A stretch of DNA of 64,000 nt from NCBI GenBank assembly GCA_013365325.1, contig JABVXV010000003.1, forward strand, positions 248,001-312,000. Direction: 5' to 3'. Position 1 is the first letter of the stretch, and the number at the start of each line of letters is the position of its first letter. Shown one piece after another: positions 1 to 12,680 of the stretch. Both the position numbers and the translations under genes were made by a program. The notes below the pieces were generated by a model that made no database searches, was not told the DNA's origin, and saw only the letters and a program-made list of their open reading frames with translations. This DNA is from Dipetalonema caudispina (Eukaryota > Nematoda > Chromadorea > Rhabditida > Onchocercidae).

Positions 1-237
1 TATCGAGGATCAAAACTTAAGAACTGCCTAATTGAACGACAACAACACTTGCAATTGGAGGATGCTGTCATACTCAACTTTTAATCATTGATAACCACTT
101 CTCTAGCACATAAGAACTACTACCCATATAACAATGATTCTTCTGTAACACTTCGATTCATCCTGCCTACTTTGTTCAAAATAAAAGGTACTGACCAAAA
201 CTCAGACAATATATATTCGATAATGGTAAAAACCAAC

Positions 238-1256
238 CTTGAAATCAGTATTATTGACATATTCGAAAACAAGTGCTGGAGTTCTAGAAATAGGATCTTT
301 CACAACATCGAGTAGTGTGATGATATTTGTTCCTCCTCTCAAATTCTCCAAGATCTTGATTTCGCGTTTAATTTTTTTCTTCTTGACAGGCTGAAAAACA
401 AGGCAAATTTTCCCAGCGTTTAAAAGCGAAAACAATGGCGATATTACCATAATTATTGCTTTTTTCAAAAGAAGAAAATGGAAAGTAAATGTCTCTTTCT
501 TTTAAGTCATTTTAAGATCAAAAAAAAGTTCTTCTCTAACTCGTTCTATTATGTGCTAGAAAGTGCTCTATTATTGTGTCCTCATAATATTAAGAAATTC
601 CCTCCGAGTTATAGAAATTACGGACAATTCAAAAATAAAAACAAGCCTTAAGAATTTTGATAACACATTTTTCATCTAACGGTGACCTGACACCTTCGAA
701 AACTTCACTATACTTGCCCCGTCCTAATTTTCTGATCAACTGGTAATCATCGATATCACCCCATTCTATCATATGACATTCATAGTCCCAATATTCACGA
801 GGTTTCTGCTGATTAACCTGAAAAAGCGGTTTGCAAATGATTACAACAACAGTCAAACATTCCATTGAAAAATCATCAAAGAGAGAGCTAGATGGCAAAA
901 TGACTTTGCATTTCTTATTTTAAGACTTTTCTGCAAGCTATTTATAGCACTCTTTTCGAAGAACAATAAATCCAGGCTATGTAACCGATAGCTTTCATTC
1001 ATTCCTACTTACATAATTACGTGTCATTATATTTACTTTATGCCAGCATCATTACATATATTTGCATTATGTACTGTGCATGAATAACAACTAAATATAT
1101 TGGTGATTATTGATATTTCACAGGTAATAACATATTGAAATATTTCCTAATCCAACTTCACTTTAGGCAAGGGTTAAATTTATTTGGAGAGAGGAAAATA
1201 TGATAAAAATGATAGCTGACCTCGGCGTAAACGCTTGCACGGCTCGGTATTGGCAT
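238..1256 (-). CDS. kin-3: Casein kinase 2 catalytic subunit alpha, N-terminal part (runs off left edge)
   Basis: Ser/Thr kinase CK2 alpha; catalytic subunit of the constitutive CK2 holoenzyme of nucleus and cytoplasm. Three coding exons are visible: 1221-1256 ([12 protein letters not shown]), 647-817 (57 codons) and 238-390 (51 codons), all joined in phase 0. The family's invariant opening is present: REYWDYE, then the glycine-rich loop [11 protein letters not shown], the ATP-anchoring Lys in VIKILK, the CK2-specific basic cluster KKKKIKRE in helix C, and [20 protein letters not shown]. The rest of the kinase (HRD, DWG loop) lies beyond position 1. The start is the only ATG ahead of the conserved SRAxVYAEVN opening. 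The second intron begins with GC instead of GT (AAG|GCTTGT at 646-645) and ends in TTTTTCAG; the flanking protein sequence leaves no alternative. Identity is certain; only the start exon is short enough to leave slight doubt. Confidence 0.93.
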
Positions 1257-1792
1257 ACTCCTCCCAGGCTGTTCTTCTTCTACACTTACATCCATCCACA
1301 CCTCATCGAGGAAGTAACACACCACCACCTCACTCTAAATACTACTTCGGATACGGTATCTCACACTTCTTCTTGAAATATTTCTTGACAATTGCAGCTC
1401 CAATGCGTCTTGCAATTCATTTTGGTTTTGGAAATTTATAATTCAATATACCATTTGGTAATAAGTTACCTATCGCTGAGGAAACTTCTCGCTGTAACGA
1501 ATATCGTATAGAATCTCCCTCTAAATTTTCGTCATTTATTATAATATTTGCTTTATTATGCTCACAAATATGTTTACCTTCACATCTTTCACAAGACATC
1601 AGTCTTTTCTCTCTTTCCTTACTTTCATAAATAGAGTGTAATTCCGGTGAAGTGAATTAAAATCTCTATAGAATAGAGAATATAATGTGATCAATACATG
1701 ATTGCACTCTATTAATGTCAGTATATCATTTACTTAGTATGTCGACGTAACGCAACAAATTCATAACTAATGATTCAATTTCAGATAAAATA
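1257..1792. promoter_or_regulatory. Divergent intergenic region between CK2 alpha and NFS1
   Basis: About 540 bp separate the two divergently oriented start codons, so this segment should hold both 5' UTRs and both promoters. A TTTCAG lies at about 1779-1784, nine bases upstream of the NFS1 ATG, a plausible spliced-leader acceptor. A 60-codon minus-strand ORF (1417-1599) lies inside and begins with a Cys/His-rich stretch (CERCEGKHICEH); no family is recognised. I saw no TATA box or known motif that I could defend. Confidence 0.5.
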
Positions 1793-4564
1793 ATGTTCAC
1801 AGCGACAGTTATTGGCTCATCGAAATCGGGAGTCGCTGCTATTACTGCTTTTAGATGGTATGCAGTCCGTGCGACAACAGCGAAGACATTGCAGAATCCA
1901 CAGCTAAAACCTTTATACTTGGATGTGCAAGCAACTACACCAATGGTTACTGACTGTTTCATCTCTTTTATTGAAAGTAATTGATTACCAATTGCAAGAA
2001 ATAATGATATCACTCTGTTGTTTTAGGTAACTTGAGTTTGGAGTAATTAAATATTAGTGTGCTCATTAACTGCAAGTTTCAGATTTGTACACAAAGTTTT
2101 CGAGCTTTTTGAAATCTAAAATTTTGCTTGAAGGACCCACGTGTAGTGGACGCCATGATACCATACATGGTGAGTGCATATGGTAATCCTCATAGTAAAA
2201 CTCATTTTTATGGATGGGAAGCTGAAGAAGCAGTTGAAAAAGCCCGTTTACAGGTGACAGTTTCAATAAATTACATTGATATTGATGTCAATATTGGTAC
2301 TGTTGTGCTTCAAAGTATGTTTCTCTTTCGTTACTTACTTCTTTGTTCAGGTGGCGAAATTAATTGGAGCAGATTCACGCGAAGTCATTTTCACGTCTGG
2401 TGCTACGGAATCGAATAATATCGCCATAAAAGGAGTAGCCAATTTTTACAGAGAAACTGGAAAGAATCACTTGATCACAGTGCAAACGGTTAGAAGTTAT
2501 GTTTATTCAATTTATTGTATCAATTATATGAAGCATTGAGTTTCCAGCCTTCTTTCCATTTCTTAATTAAGTGGTACTGGAATATTTCTGTTTTAAATTT
2601 GTCATTTCTGTATCATTCATACTTATTCTTGTATAAACTGATTAACAGATTTAAATTGTTCAGGAGCATAAATGCGTATTGGATTCTTGTCGCCACTTGT
2701 CAACCAAGGGCTTCAAAGTGACCTATCTACCTGTTCAGAAAAATGGCATAATCAGTTTGGAGGCAAGCTTCATATCGTTACAAGTTTTCTTATTCAGCAG
2801 TGCGTATAAGTAGTTTATAAGACAAGGTATTTGAATGACACTTGCTAGGGAGCAGTAATAGTGTGAGGAAGGTAATTAGGCTATCATTTAAGATGTTGTA
2901 CTCCAACTTGAAAATCTTAATTTAATATTGCAGGAATTAGAAAATGCAATTACAGATGAAACCATTCTTGTGTCTGTCATGGTTCTGAACAATGAAATTG
3001 GTGTCATACAGCCTACCAGAGAAATTGGTTATCTTTAATATATTTGTTCGAGGCTGAAATGTTGATATTTTTTTGTGCGTCTTCGTAATTTTGGACATAT
3101 TAGTTTAGCTTGACATGCTAAGTTAAATTAAAGACATATATTCTGCTATGTAAGAAGTCTTCGGTATTAGGAAGATGTATTTAGGTAACTGTTTTGTGTA
3201 TTCTGATCAAATACAATTAGATTCTATCGTTTGCTTATTTATAGGAAAAATATGTCGGGAAAGGAATGTGTTTTTCCACTGCGATGCAGCACAAGCTGTT
3301 GGGAAAATATCGATAGATGTTAACGATATGAACATTGATTTAATGTCTATCAGTGGCCATAAAATTTATGGGCCAAAAGGTGAATGATTGTTAAGATTAT
3401 GGTTTGAGGTCTTATTGTAAAGAAATTTTCCGTAGGATTTATCAATACATAGAAATTACATGATTGTCATTGCGATTATCCTAAAAAAAATAAGCGGGAA
3501 ATGTATGGAAAGTGTTGCATAAACTATTGTGATTACTGGAAAAGGATTATGATTAAGAACAAATGCTTTTAAGGTATTGGAGCAATTTATGTTCGTCGGA
3601 GACCTCGTGTTCGATTGGAAGCGCCAATGTCAGGTGGTGGGCAGGAGAGAGGCATACGGTCAGGAACTCTCCCAACACCGCTTGTTGTTGGCTTTGGCAA
3701 AGTTCTTTTTGTTTTTTTTTTTCGTTTTGAGAGTTTGTTTAATTTGCTAAATAAGCATTGTTTCCCTTTCTCAATTAATTTAGGCTTGTGTCATCGCAGC
3801 AGAAGAAATGGAAATGGATAAAAAACATATCGAACGTCTATCAAAACGATTGTTGGATCGTATAACTTCCAGACTAAGTCATGTTGTGCGAAATGGTGAT
3901 CCAGAACGGACTTATCAAGGTACTTTGGTTACCTTTATTAATCGGGGGCCATTATTTGATTGAGTTTAAAAATTAAAATTAGCGGTAAAAATTTTTCATA
4001 TGTGGCAATAGTTTTATGAGCGTTAGAGTAATATGTAAATCTACAAGTCGGTTTCTAATTTGCAAATAATGAACCAAATTATATATTAATTATCTAGATA
4101 TTGTATATATACTTTTTCAGGTTGTCTGAATCTTTCATTTTCTTGCGTTGAAGGTGAAAGTTTACTGATGGCATTGAAAAATGTAGCATTATCATCAGGC
4201 AGTGCATGTACTAGTGCATCGCTTGAACCTTCTTATGTTCTTCGGGCTATAGGAGCAGAAGAAGATTTGGCTCATTCCAGCATCAGATTTGGAATTGGAA
4301 GGTTTACCACCGAAGAGGTTGTTTCCATTTATAACATGAAACAGTTTTATTTCATATGTTGCCATGATGTTTGATTTTCTGACCAGTCAAGAGATTTCAT
4401 ACTTCTTTCCCTATTCTTCATTTATTTTATTCTTATTTAAGGAAATTGATTATACGGCCGATCTTTGTATTAGAGAAGTGGAACGATTAAGGGAAATGAG
4501 CCCATTATGGGAAATGATCCAGGAAGGCATTGATTTGAAGAGTATAGAGTGGAGCCAGCACTAA
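1793..4564 (+). CDS. nfs-1: Mitochondrial cysteine desulfurase NFS1
   Basis: PLP enzyme that takes sulfur from L-cysteine to form a persulfide for Fe-S cluster assembly (with ISD11, ISCU, frataxin) and tRNA thiolation, mainly in mitochondria. Ten exons: 1793-1945, 2134-2253, 2351-2488, 2664-2762, 2934-3027, 3245-3379, 3574-3701, 3784-3919, 4121-4317, 4442-4564; sum 1323 nt, 440 aa, normal for the family. The first ~35 residues are basic and hydroxylated, a likely mitochondrial presequence, followed by [15 protein letters not shown]. Seen motifs: [15 protein letters not shown], the cofactor-stacking His region FHCDAAQA, the PLP-lysine site [12 protein letters not shown], the loop with the catalytic Cys [10 protein letters not shown], and [12 protein letters not shown]. 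Intron 4 has a GC donor (GAG|GCAAGC). An AATAAA at 4801 is the probable poly(A) signal. A TTTCAG nine bases upstream of the ATG may accept a spliced leader. Confidence 0.96.
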
Positions 4565-5906
4565 CTAGTGATCTCATCTGCGATCAGTATTTCGATGTAC
4601 ACTTTCGTTCCTTAAAAATATTTCACTGCAACAGCAATACTATTTGGATGTAACAAAATCAGTAGATTTATTTAGCAACCTTCCCACATCTCACCATATG
4701 TTGCAATTTATTCTACCGATGGTTCTGTAACTGTTAAGTTATCCAAATATACATACTTTTACTTTGAAGTAAATTTTGCATGTTGATCTGACATTGCTTA
4801 AATAAAGAATGTCCAGCTGAATTTATTTTCAATATCCTTCCAATGCTTGCATTTTTCTGCTTCCTTTGGAAGCTCTCGAACAACGGGAAGTTGGCAGCAC
4901 AATGATCTTATTTTATTATCGTTATCGAAACATAAGTAGAAGGCTGGGACTTATCGTAAGTCTACGGCAATGAATAAGATACCTGATTGATATTTGTCTA
5001 AAATCTCAGGAATTCTTCATTTCCAGTTTCATGTGGAGATAAAAACAGCCGTAATTTATGTAGTTACATATAGCCACGGACTAAACCCCTCGACCGAAGG
5101 CATGAAAAGGGATGAACTAGAAAAATGTTTATCACATTAGAAAAGAACTTTCATCACTACATGCCAAACCGTGCAAGCCAAAGTCACCGCTCTTAAATAC
5201 CATAAAATGACTAATACAATTTGCTGCAATAACAATTCAAAATTTACATGAATATACATGTTTCAGACTAAATCACAGTTGATAAGTTGCAGCAGAAGGG
5301 AAGTTACTACTTACTGTTGACCTATTTAACTAGTGTTTAAAATGCCGTGGTTAGAAAAGAACAATATGCAGACGACAAACCCTTAAAAGTACCATTTTGA
5401 ATAATTTCACCAATTCTATTTATAGTACATAATGAACCGGATAAAGAATTTAGCGACTATTCAGAAACAAAACATGAAAATACGATAAAACAACCCAAAT
5501 GTGTTGTGTGATTGCAAAGTCGGCGTTTAATTTGCCAGAACTTAGCAAAAAAAGGACCGGTGACTGAATGAATGAATGATCGGGTCACAGGAACAATAAA
5601 AAACTAACCGGAATTCGCAACCAGTTAACAACAATTACTATGGACAAGAAAAACCGACGTGACACAGAATCGCCATGTCGTCACGTTTCATACAATAAAA
5701 TATATTGAAAGTACACATATATTGCATCGACAACATATCAATAAGTAAATAGGAACACGTGTCAAAAGGTCGGCCGCGGATCACTTTATTCCAGAAACTA
5801 TAATATTTTATCGATAAATCTATCTTCACTACTAGTTTGTAGGCCTGAGACAAAATTAGTTATTTAAAAAAAAAATTGAGCCTCCGAATATTTCCTCTAA
5901 CTCATA
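4565..5906. other. Convergent 3' intergenic region NFS1 / TULP4-like
   Basis: Contains the NFS1 3' UTR with AATAAA at 4801-4806 and, on the other strand, the 3' UTR of the TULP4-like gene whose stop is at 5907. The short ORFs here have no splice context or family resemblance. No RNA gene or mobile element was recognised. Confidence 0.5.
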
Positions 5907-8900
5907 TTATTTCAGGCGTTGAGTAATGGATGCAAGTGCAACAGCAAATGCTTGTACAGCACTGAATGGTGAACGGAAATCAAGCGTATAGGCCCCATTT
6001 TCTATACGCCCAAATTGCATCACTTGCTGATCGTCGTATTCGATTTGGAAATTCTTCGCTGATTCTTGAGTTACACGACCACCAAAATCTAACTGAAATA
6101 GTTAATCTTAATATAAATCGGAATTTGACTGTTTACAGATTCTTAAGTAATCCGTTCATGTTGACTGAGATATGGACCTAAAGAGATTTATAGTAAGAAA
6201 AGACTAGTGGAGCTCATTAAGAGTTAGGATTAACCAAGAACACATTAAGATTTGTTCGACCAGATTAATTTCCAGGTGCAGAAGTTATTTATAATGTTAT
6301 TGTTATTTATAATGTTATCACGTATGAGATGCTAATCGAATGACTGTTAACACAAGAAGTATTACTAATTAAATAAAGAAGTGGCAAGCGGGTAATTAGA
6401 GTAATTGAAATCAGAAACGATAACAGTTCGTGTGCACCAAAAGCAAAACATGCGCAGTAAAGCCAAAACTGAAATGGCCAGCCTGTGATTCTGAGACTGC
6501 ACCATCATCTTACTATAATTTCACATCGCAGCGTCCGAAAGGAAAAGACTAGCTGTGTAATGTGGAATAATCTTGAAATTTCGAGCTTCATATAAGTCGA
6601 AATTATGTGCCACGTACATGGCAATAAGTTCAGACAGACAAACTACTGTAAAATTGGACAGAAACATTTCAAAAATGGTTATCAGGCAATGGCATGAACA
6701 AAAAAAGAAGATTACATGACCACATACAAACACTTAAGAGAGTTGCGTTGGTGTCAAGTACTCCTGGAGATCCAATGATTTTGTGAGAGTCACACTTATT
6801 TACTGTTCTAATTTATTAATTTCTTGAATTTTGTTTTTTTTTTTTATATTTTTTCTTTATTTTTATACTGAAAACAGAAAGTATGCATACCTGATACACT
6901 TGGCTAGCTTCATTCCAAAAAGGCGCTTTATTATTCATGGTAAGGAAGGAAATACTTTCATCACTTAATGCAGGCTGTTCACCAAGCACCGCCTTGATAT
7001 GCTGAATTCTTTCTTGCAAATCACCGCAAACTTCATCGAGCAATTCATCTCCTAAACTTAGTATGGCTTTTACGTAAATGAAACAATCAAATACGATTAA
7101 AGATTGTTTTCAATGTCGCAGTTAATAAAACTGATTATAGCAAAAAGCGAAACATGATAATATCATGAAGCTAAAAACTGAAAATAAAAAAATCTAGTTT
7201 ACCATAACTGATTTTCTTTTCGATCTGTGAAACTTTCTTCGAAATATCCTTCAGCTGCGATCTCAAAGAGGATACCGTTGCATGACTTTCCTTAATCGAA
7301 TTCTGAATTTGAAAACTCCGAAAAATCTAATTTCATATATTTTTTATTTGACAATGATGGACAATAAAATCACTGCTTAATTTCCTGCATTCAACATGCT
7401 TTCAATAAAGTGAAAACATCACAATGTAAAGAAATGATACTTCTTACATACATTGGAATGTTCCTTTTGAAATCATAGACTTACATTCATACAGCGATAT
7501 GATAAAGATTGTAGATTCACCGGATTTGAGCTCTCGTCATTACTTAACTGCCCCACTGTACAGCGTGTAGTTAGATCATTCGCTAACTTTGCTAGCTTAT
7601 CCAGTACTGATGTTATATCACTTAACTGCCTCATCCCTAAAGCTACAGACATCATTTCAAAATATTCAAGACATTAGAACCTGCAATATTATAAAACGCT
7701 TCAGTATCACTATAAAAATGTCATCTATAGGAATACTACTTTCATGCATTAATTTTTCTGCGACGAATTTGCAGAAATACTACATAACATATTAGCAAAA
7801 AGTAATCTGTACTAAACTGTTACCTTTACGAGAGGTTTCAGTAGCTTTGAAACAATCGATGAGTGGAGTGCGTTCAGTAGTATCACGCATGACAACAGCA
7901 TCATCCTCATCAATATACTAAAGATCAGTTTTGCAATACAATTAATACGGGTTCGAGAAAAAAAAAGTGAATCATACTCTATTAAGATATTTCTGTGCGC
8001 TTTTCAGAAAAAAGAAAAAAAAGTTAACATATGATAAAAAGAGGCGCAGATTATGATCAGATTGAATGGAAACCGTAAAAAAGGTATTAACAACCTCAAT
8101 ATCATCGAATTGCTGAGACCACTGACTGTTAGACGTTGAAGGTCCAATGTAGGTGAGTTCACTATGCTGCGTTTTCATTCCTGGACTAACTATGCATACT
8201 TCCTTGGGAATAGTTGCTGCCTTAGTTGATACTTTAGAGACATATCTTATTACGTTGGTGGTACCACCGAAAGAATCTAACTTTTGCGATGATCTTTCAA
8301 GATCACTAGCAAAACACTTCATCTTTGCAATATGCCTTTCCACTGCTGCTTTCAGATCATTGAATTCTGATAAGATACTCTGCAATTAAACAAACATGGA
8401 TGACTATGAAATGGATATGAATTGATTACATTTTCAAAGGAATCTTTTGCTGCATATCAATATGTCAATATATTTTATCATTTTCTATCCGAATACAGTA
8501 TCTTTAACTTTTATGAAATGGTTTTTTATTACAACCACTAGTAATCGGTAATTTTTTTTAACAAATAACATCAATATCTCACTATTTACAAATCAATCGA
8601 CCTAACCAAAAGTGTATCAAAAAATTAAACGTACTTGAAAAAGAAGTTTTTCTTCAGTAGATAATGGTTCCTCAACTGTCTCATCAATCAGTGGTTCTAC
8701 ATCAATTGCCATACCGTGTCTTCTGATCAGATTTTCTCTCAAATTAAGATTTAAAGTGGAAGAGTTACATAAAAAGAATTATTTTCTAAAATCCATGAGA
8801 ACTGCAAGGCTGTCCCTTATTTTATTACAATTTCTACATCTTGTTTTTACACTTCCGCCGCTTCAAAACATATACAAAAAGGAATTTAAATACAAGGAAT

Positions 8901-11900
8901 TTTAAATATACCGATCACTTGGAGCGATGGTGATATTGTGAACACTGCCTTCACTCGAAAAGCCACTATCGTTACTTGGCTGTGCACCATTTATTGCCTT
9001 ACGATATGTTGCACGATGAGAACTTACCAGTGGACTACCAGTCCTTTTGGTCAAGTCAGCCAATTGCACTGTCATTTGACGAGGTTGTAAGTGAAGAACT
9101 GACGTCTTGTAAACAACCTAAAATTAAACATCTCTTCCGAATGGATATTCTCATCAAGTCTTTTGGTTTTTGTTTCCCTCTTTCAACTTCTGATTCTCCA
9201 GTTAATAAAATCCCCAGCCAGTAAATGCCTTAACTGAAAGTTGCTTAAAAAATAAACAAACTTGAGCAAGGAAAGTTGGAAGAATATTGGTTGTGACGGA
9301 TAACATTTTGAAACGAGTGCACCAAACATTGGACGTAATCTGAAAAATTACTAACTATTACGGCCATAACAACGAATAATTTGAATCATATTTCCGCAAC
9401 TCATGGATTTTTCATAAAATGCGCTTACCTGGACTAGTTTACCATTACTTCTGCTGACAGGACAGTTAACATAACGATTCATAAGAGCTCTTAATTGGCG
9501 TTTACTTCTCCTCCAAACAGAATTTCGCTGCGTAGATGGTCGAGCAAATGCGCCTACATCTTCTGCAAGTAAACAAACCACTGCATGCGCCAATCATAGA
9601 TTCATATCAAATTTATGTGGCGAATAAAATCTTTTGCATAATCGTTTAAACTTTCGATAGGATTTCACAAATTAATTTTAAAATTGGTTAATAATTCAAA
9701 TCAAAATAAAAAAGCGTAATTTTGGTGCATGTCACAGTCAAAGCTAATATCCAAATGAAGAAAGAGTTTCCAGAATACTCACCAACTTGCGCGGAGCTCC
9801 CACTATCCGATTTTACCAATGTCAGTTTGGGATTGTAGAGAGAAATTTGGAACTGAGGAATAATTCTATTTGTTTGCTTGCCCAGCAGAACAGGAATAAG
9901 GCCGGCCATGTGCTCCATGCATAATACATATGTGTGAATTTTACTTGGCACAGGACGTATTGTACAATACCATCGCCAATCAGAGGGCTCACAAACCTTC
10001 GCCAACATATCGTTTTGTGATGGAACACGGCACTGCAAAAATTACACCATATATAAAGATAACTAGAAGTTCCAAATTTTCACCACCTTGACTTATGAAA
10101 TCCTTAGATTTTCTAGAAAAAGGAACAATTCAAAAGAGATCATAAAAAATTAATAAAGAAAAACGAGCAGGAATTTTAAAAAGTATGCATCTGAAACGAA
10201 GACGTAAAGACCGACTCTTATAATGTGATGATCCAGAGCACGAATAGCATTCCGCTCACGTAGAGGTAGTGGAAGTACGTCAACATGCCGTGCGGATGCG
10301 CCCAATAATTGCCATAAGTTGTAAGTAACCAAATTGAATAACGACGGCACATCATGTAGAACCCGTCCAACAGCCAACTGATTACCTAATCAGAAGTCCA
10401 ATACAGCAGAAGACAGGAAATCAAATTTATTTCGCATAGCAAAAAAGTTCGCACGTTGTGAAAGGATGAAGACGTACAATGTTTAAAGGTACGCCGTCCT
10501 CCCTGAAATATTTTACCTGCAACGTGCTTATTTCGCTGCCATAGTCAACGATTCCTTCTGAACTTTTAAATCAGTAAACTGGCAGCAGGATACAGGTATA
10601 TAAAAAAGATATATTATTGCTTCGCCCAGGAATTTCTCCAATTAGGAAAACCTTTAAACTATTCAAACCTGATGTAGCAATAATGAAGCGATCATCATGA
10701 ACCCACGTAAATGCAGTGAGAGCAGTAGCCGACGGCTGCGAAACTTGGCTATCACAGACAACGTTTCCTTGATATGTCATAATAAAGAAATGATTTTCTT
10801 TACAAACAGCGGCTAACAGTGTACCATTCGCATTCCACTGAATGCTTAAGAGAGTTTCATTACACTGCCATTTTGCATTATCAATCTGAATATACAATAA
10901 ATATCACAAACAAATTTCAATTTACGGATTTTGAGACTGGTTTTTCCCTGAACTAAACTGCACCAATAAAACCGTTTATTTTCACTTAAAACTTTAAATT
11001 GACAAATTATAAAACTTCCTTCACTTTTAAAAAAGTACTCTGAAAGCGATTGTCAAACTCTTTATCTAATTTAGCTCACACTGTAAATTTAAACAGAGGT
11101 CAATAACTTTGGGATATAAATTTATAAGTGAAAATTGTCAGCCTATCAGCTTTCATCACATGAAGTAAAATTCTTTGTAAAACGAAAGATCCGTTATCGA
11201 ACAGACAGCCAATGTCCATCTACCATTCCTACGTCACCTAATTTTGAAATGCGTTCAATCAAGATAAAAATAATTTTTTGTGGAAACAAACCTCATCATA
11301 AGAATTCAAGAAACTGAGAAGACCCGTTACAGAACAGACAGCTAATGTCCATTTATCATTCCTACGTCGTGAAGATGCCGCTAAAAATCGAACACTGCCA
11401 TTTACATACATCTTTCTTTCTGTAACTGTCGCACCTAGAAGTACCAAAATCAAACAAATTTGCTAAAAACCAAAAATATAAATCCTGTTTCAATCATATC
11501 ATTTTCTGACGGAAAAATAAATGCTATGAAAACTTTTCTTTTACTCCAGGCAATTTATTTTGACTTAAATTACCACGACCGCCTAGGTCTCTGTGTGCTA
11601 TATGACAAGTAACACTTGAGGCATGAAATTATTTCTGAAGCAGAACTTTAATAATCTCGCCGTTCCAAAATCATATTCAACTTTATATCACAATGAACTG
11701 ATTTTTGTTAGAAGTAATTAATACACATTAACCAAAGTAAAAAAGTCCATAACCTAAAGCTGAGTAAATTGGAGAAGTAACCTTGCTCATTTAACACCTG
11801 AATTGTACCATTATTGAATCCCAGAATAATTTCGCGCGAGTCGGGAGCCCAAACGCCACAATTAACAGTAACAGGAAATGAACTAGACCATATCCTTTGA

Positions 11901-12680
11901 CCCGTGGCAGAACCAATTAAAACAAAATTGTCTTCATAACAAATAAGCGCCGATGAACCATTCGGGCTCCAGCTTACACCACGAACCTAACATTACATTT
12001 ATTCAATTTTCAAGTTTTTTATAATTTGACCTTACTTTTGCCAATATTCATGAAAGTGGGTGGGAGTACTGTAGATTTCAATAACAGGAATAAAATGAAT
12101 ACAGGAACTTCGCGAAATATAAATTATTTCCTGAGCGAATTTTAAATGCCTTATATACTTAACAAAACTAGCTCTTTCACCAACCTTAATACCACGATCG
12201 TTCACCAGTTCTACACTCCATCTTTCTTCATTCGGTACCCAAACATAGATTATTCCCGAACTATCGCAGCTTGCTAATTTCATCTGCTCCTTGTTCCATG
12301 CTACTATATTTACCGTAGTATGGTGACCACGAAGATTAAAATTAACTCTTCTGTTGTCGTCTCGTAATGGACAAGCTTCTGTTGCCGTTACTCCCACTGC
12401 TCCTGATTCTGACCCTGGAAAATAAACGAGTAGTTTACTACCTCTGAAAAAAACAGTAGAACAAATAATAGAAATTGAAAGATATCAATCTGAAGAGATT
12501 CCATGGATTAAAGGCTAATAACGTCTACATCATTATGTATTAGTACATCGATAGAAAGACTTTACCGGTAGCCAAGAGGCCAGTATCAGCATTGTTGCCA
12601 TTAGGTATCCAGTTCAAGCAAGTAATACTCGAATCAATAACACAACCAGGCCAATCGTCACTTTCCCAAATGATCTTCAT
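5907..12680 (-). CDS. TULP4: WD40-tubby protein, TULP4/TUSP (tub-2) type
   Basis: Tubby-superfamily protein with N-terminal WD40 repeats; the mammalian relative is a putative Cul5-type ubiquitin-ligase adaptor. 17 exons with consistent phases: 12566-12680, 12185-12414, 11782-11986, 11292-11434, 10652-10885, 10216-10377, 9783-10032, 9429-9562, 9262-9339, 8912-9117, 8635-8737, 8095-8379, 7824-7917, 7485-7642, 7203-7302, 6891-7066, 5907-6092; 2859 nt, 952 aa, shorter than human TULP4 (about 1500). WD40 part: [38 protein letters not shown]. First tubby block: [29 protein letters not shown]. The tubby domain is split by a long low-complexity/coiled insert as in TULP4, then resumes with [47 protein letters not shown] and the tubby signature [13 protein letters not shown]. 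The start aligns with the vertebrate start, but an upstream in-frame exon (13014-13094) may exist. The exon 6 donor (AGA|GTCGGT) is the weakest junction. Confidence 0.9.
6284..6319. repeat. Tandem duplication of an 18-bp unit
   Basis: Two adjacent copies of GTTATTTATAATGTTATY (6284-6301 and 6302-6319) in the last intron of the TULP4-like gene. Simple local duplication, no sign of function. Confidence 0.85.
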
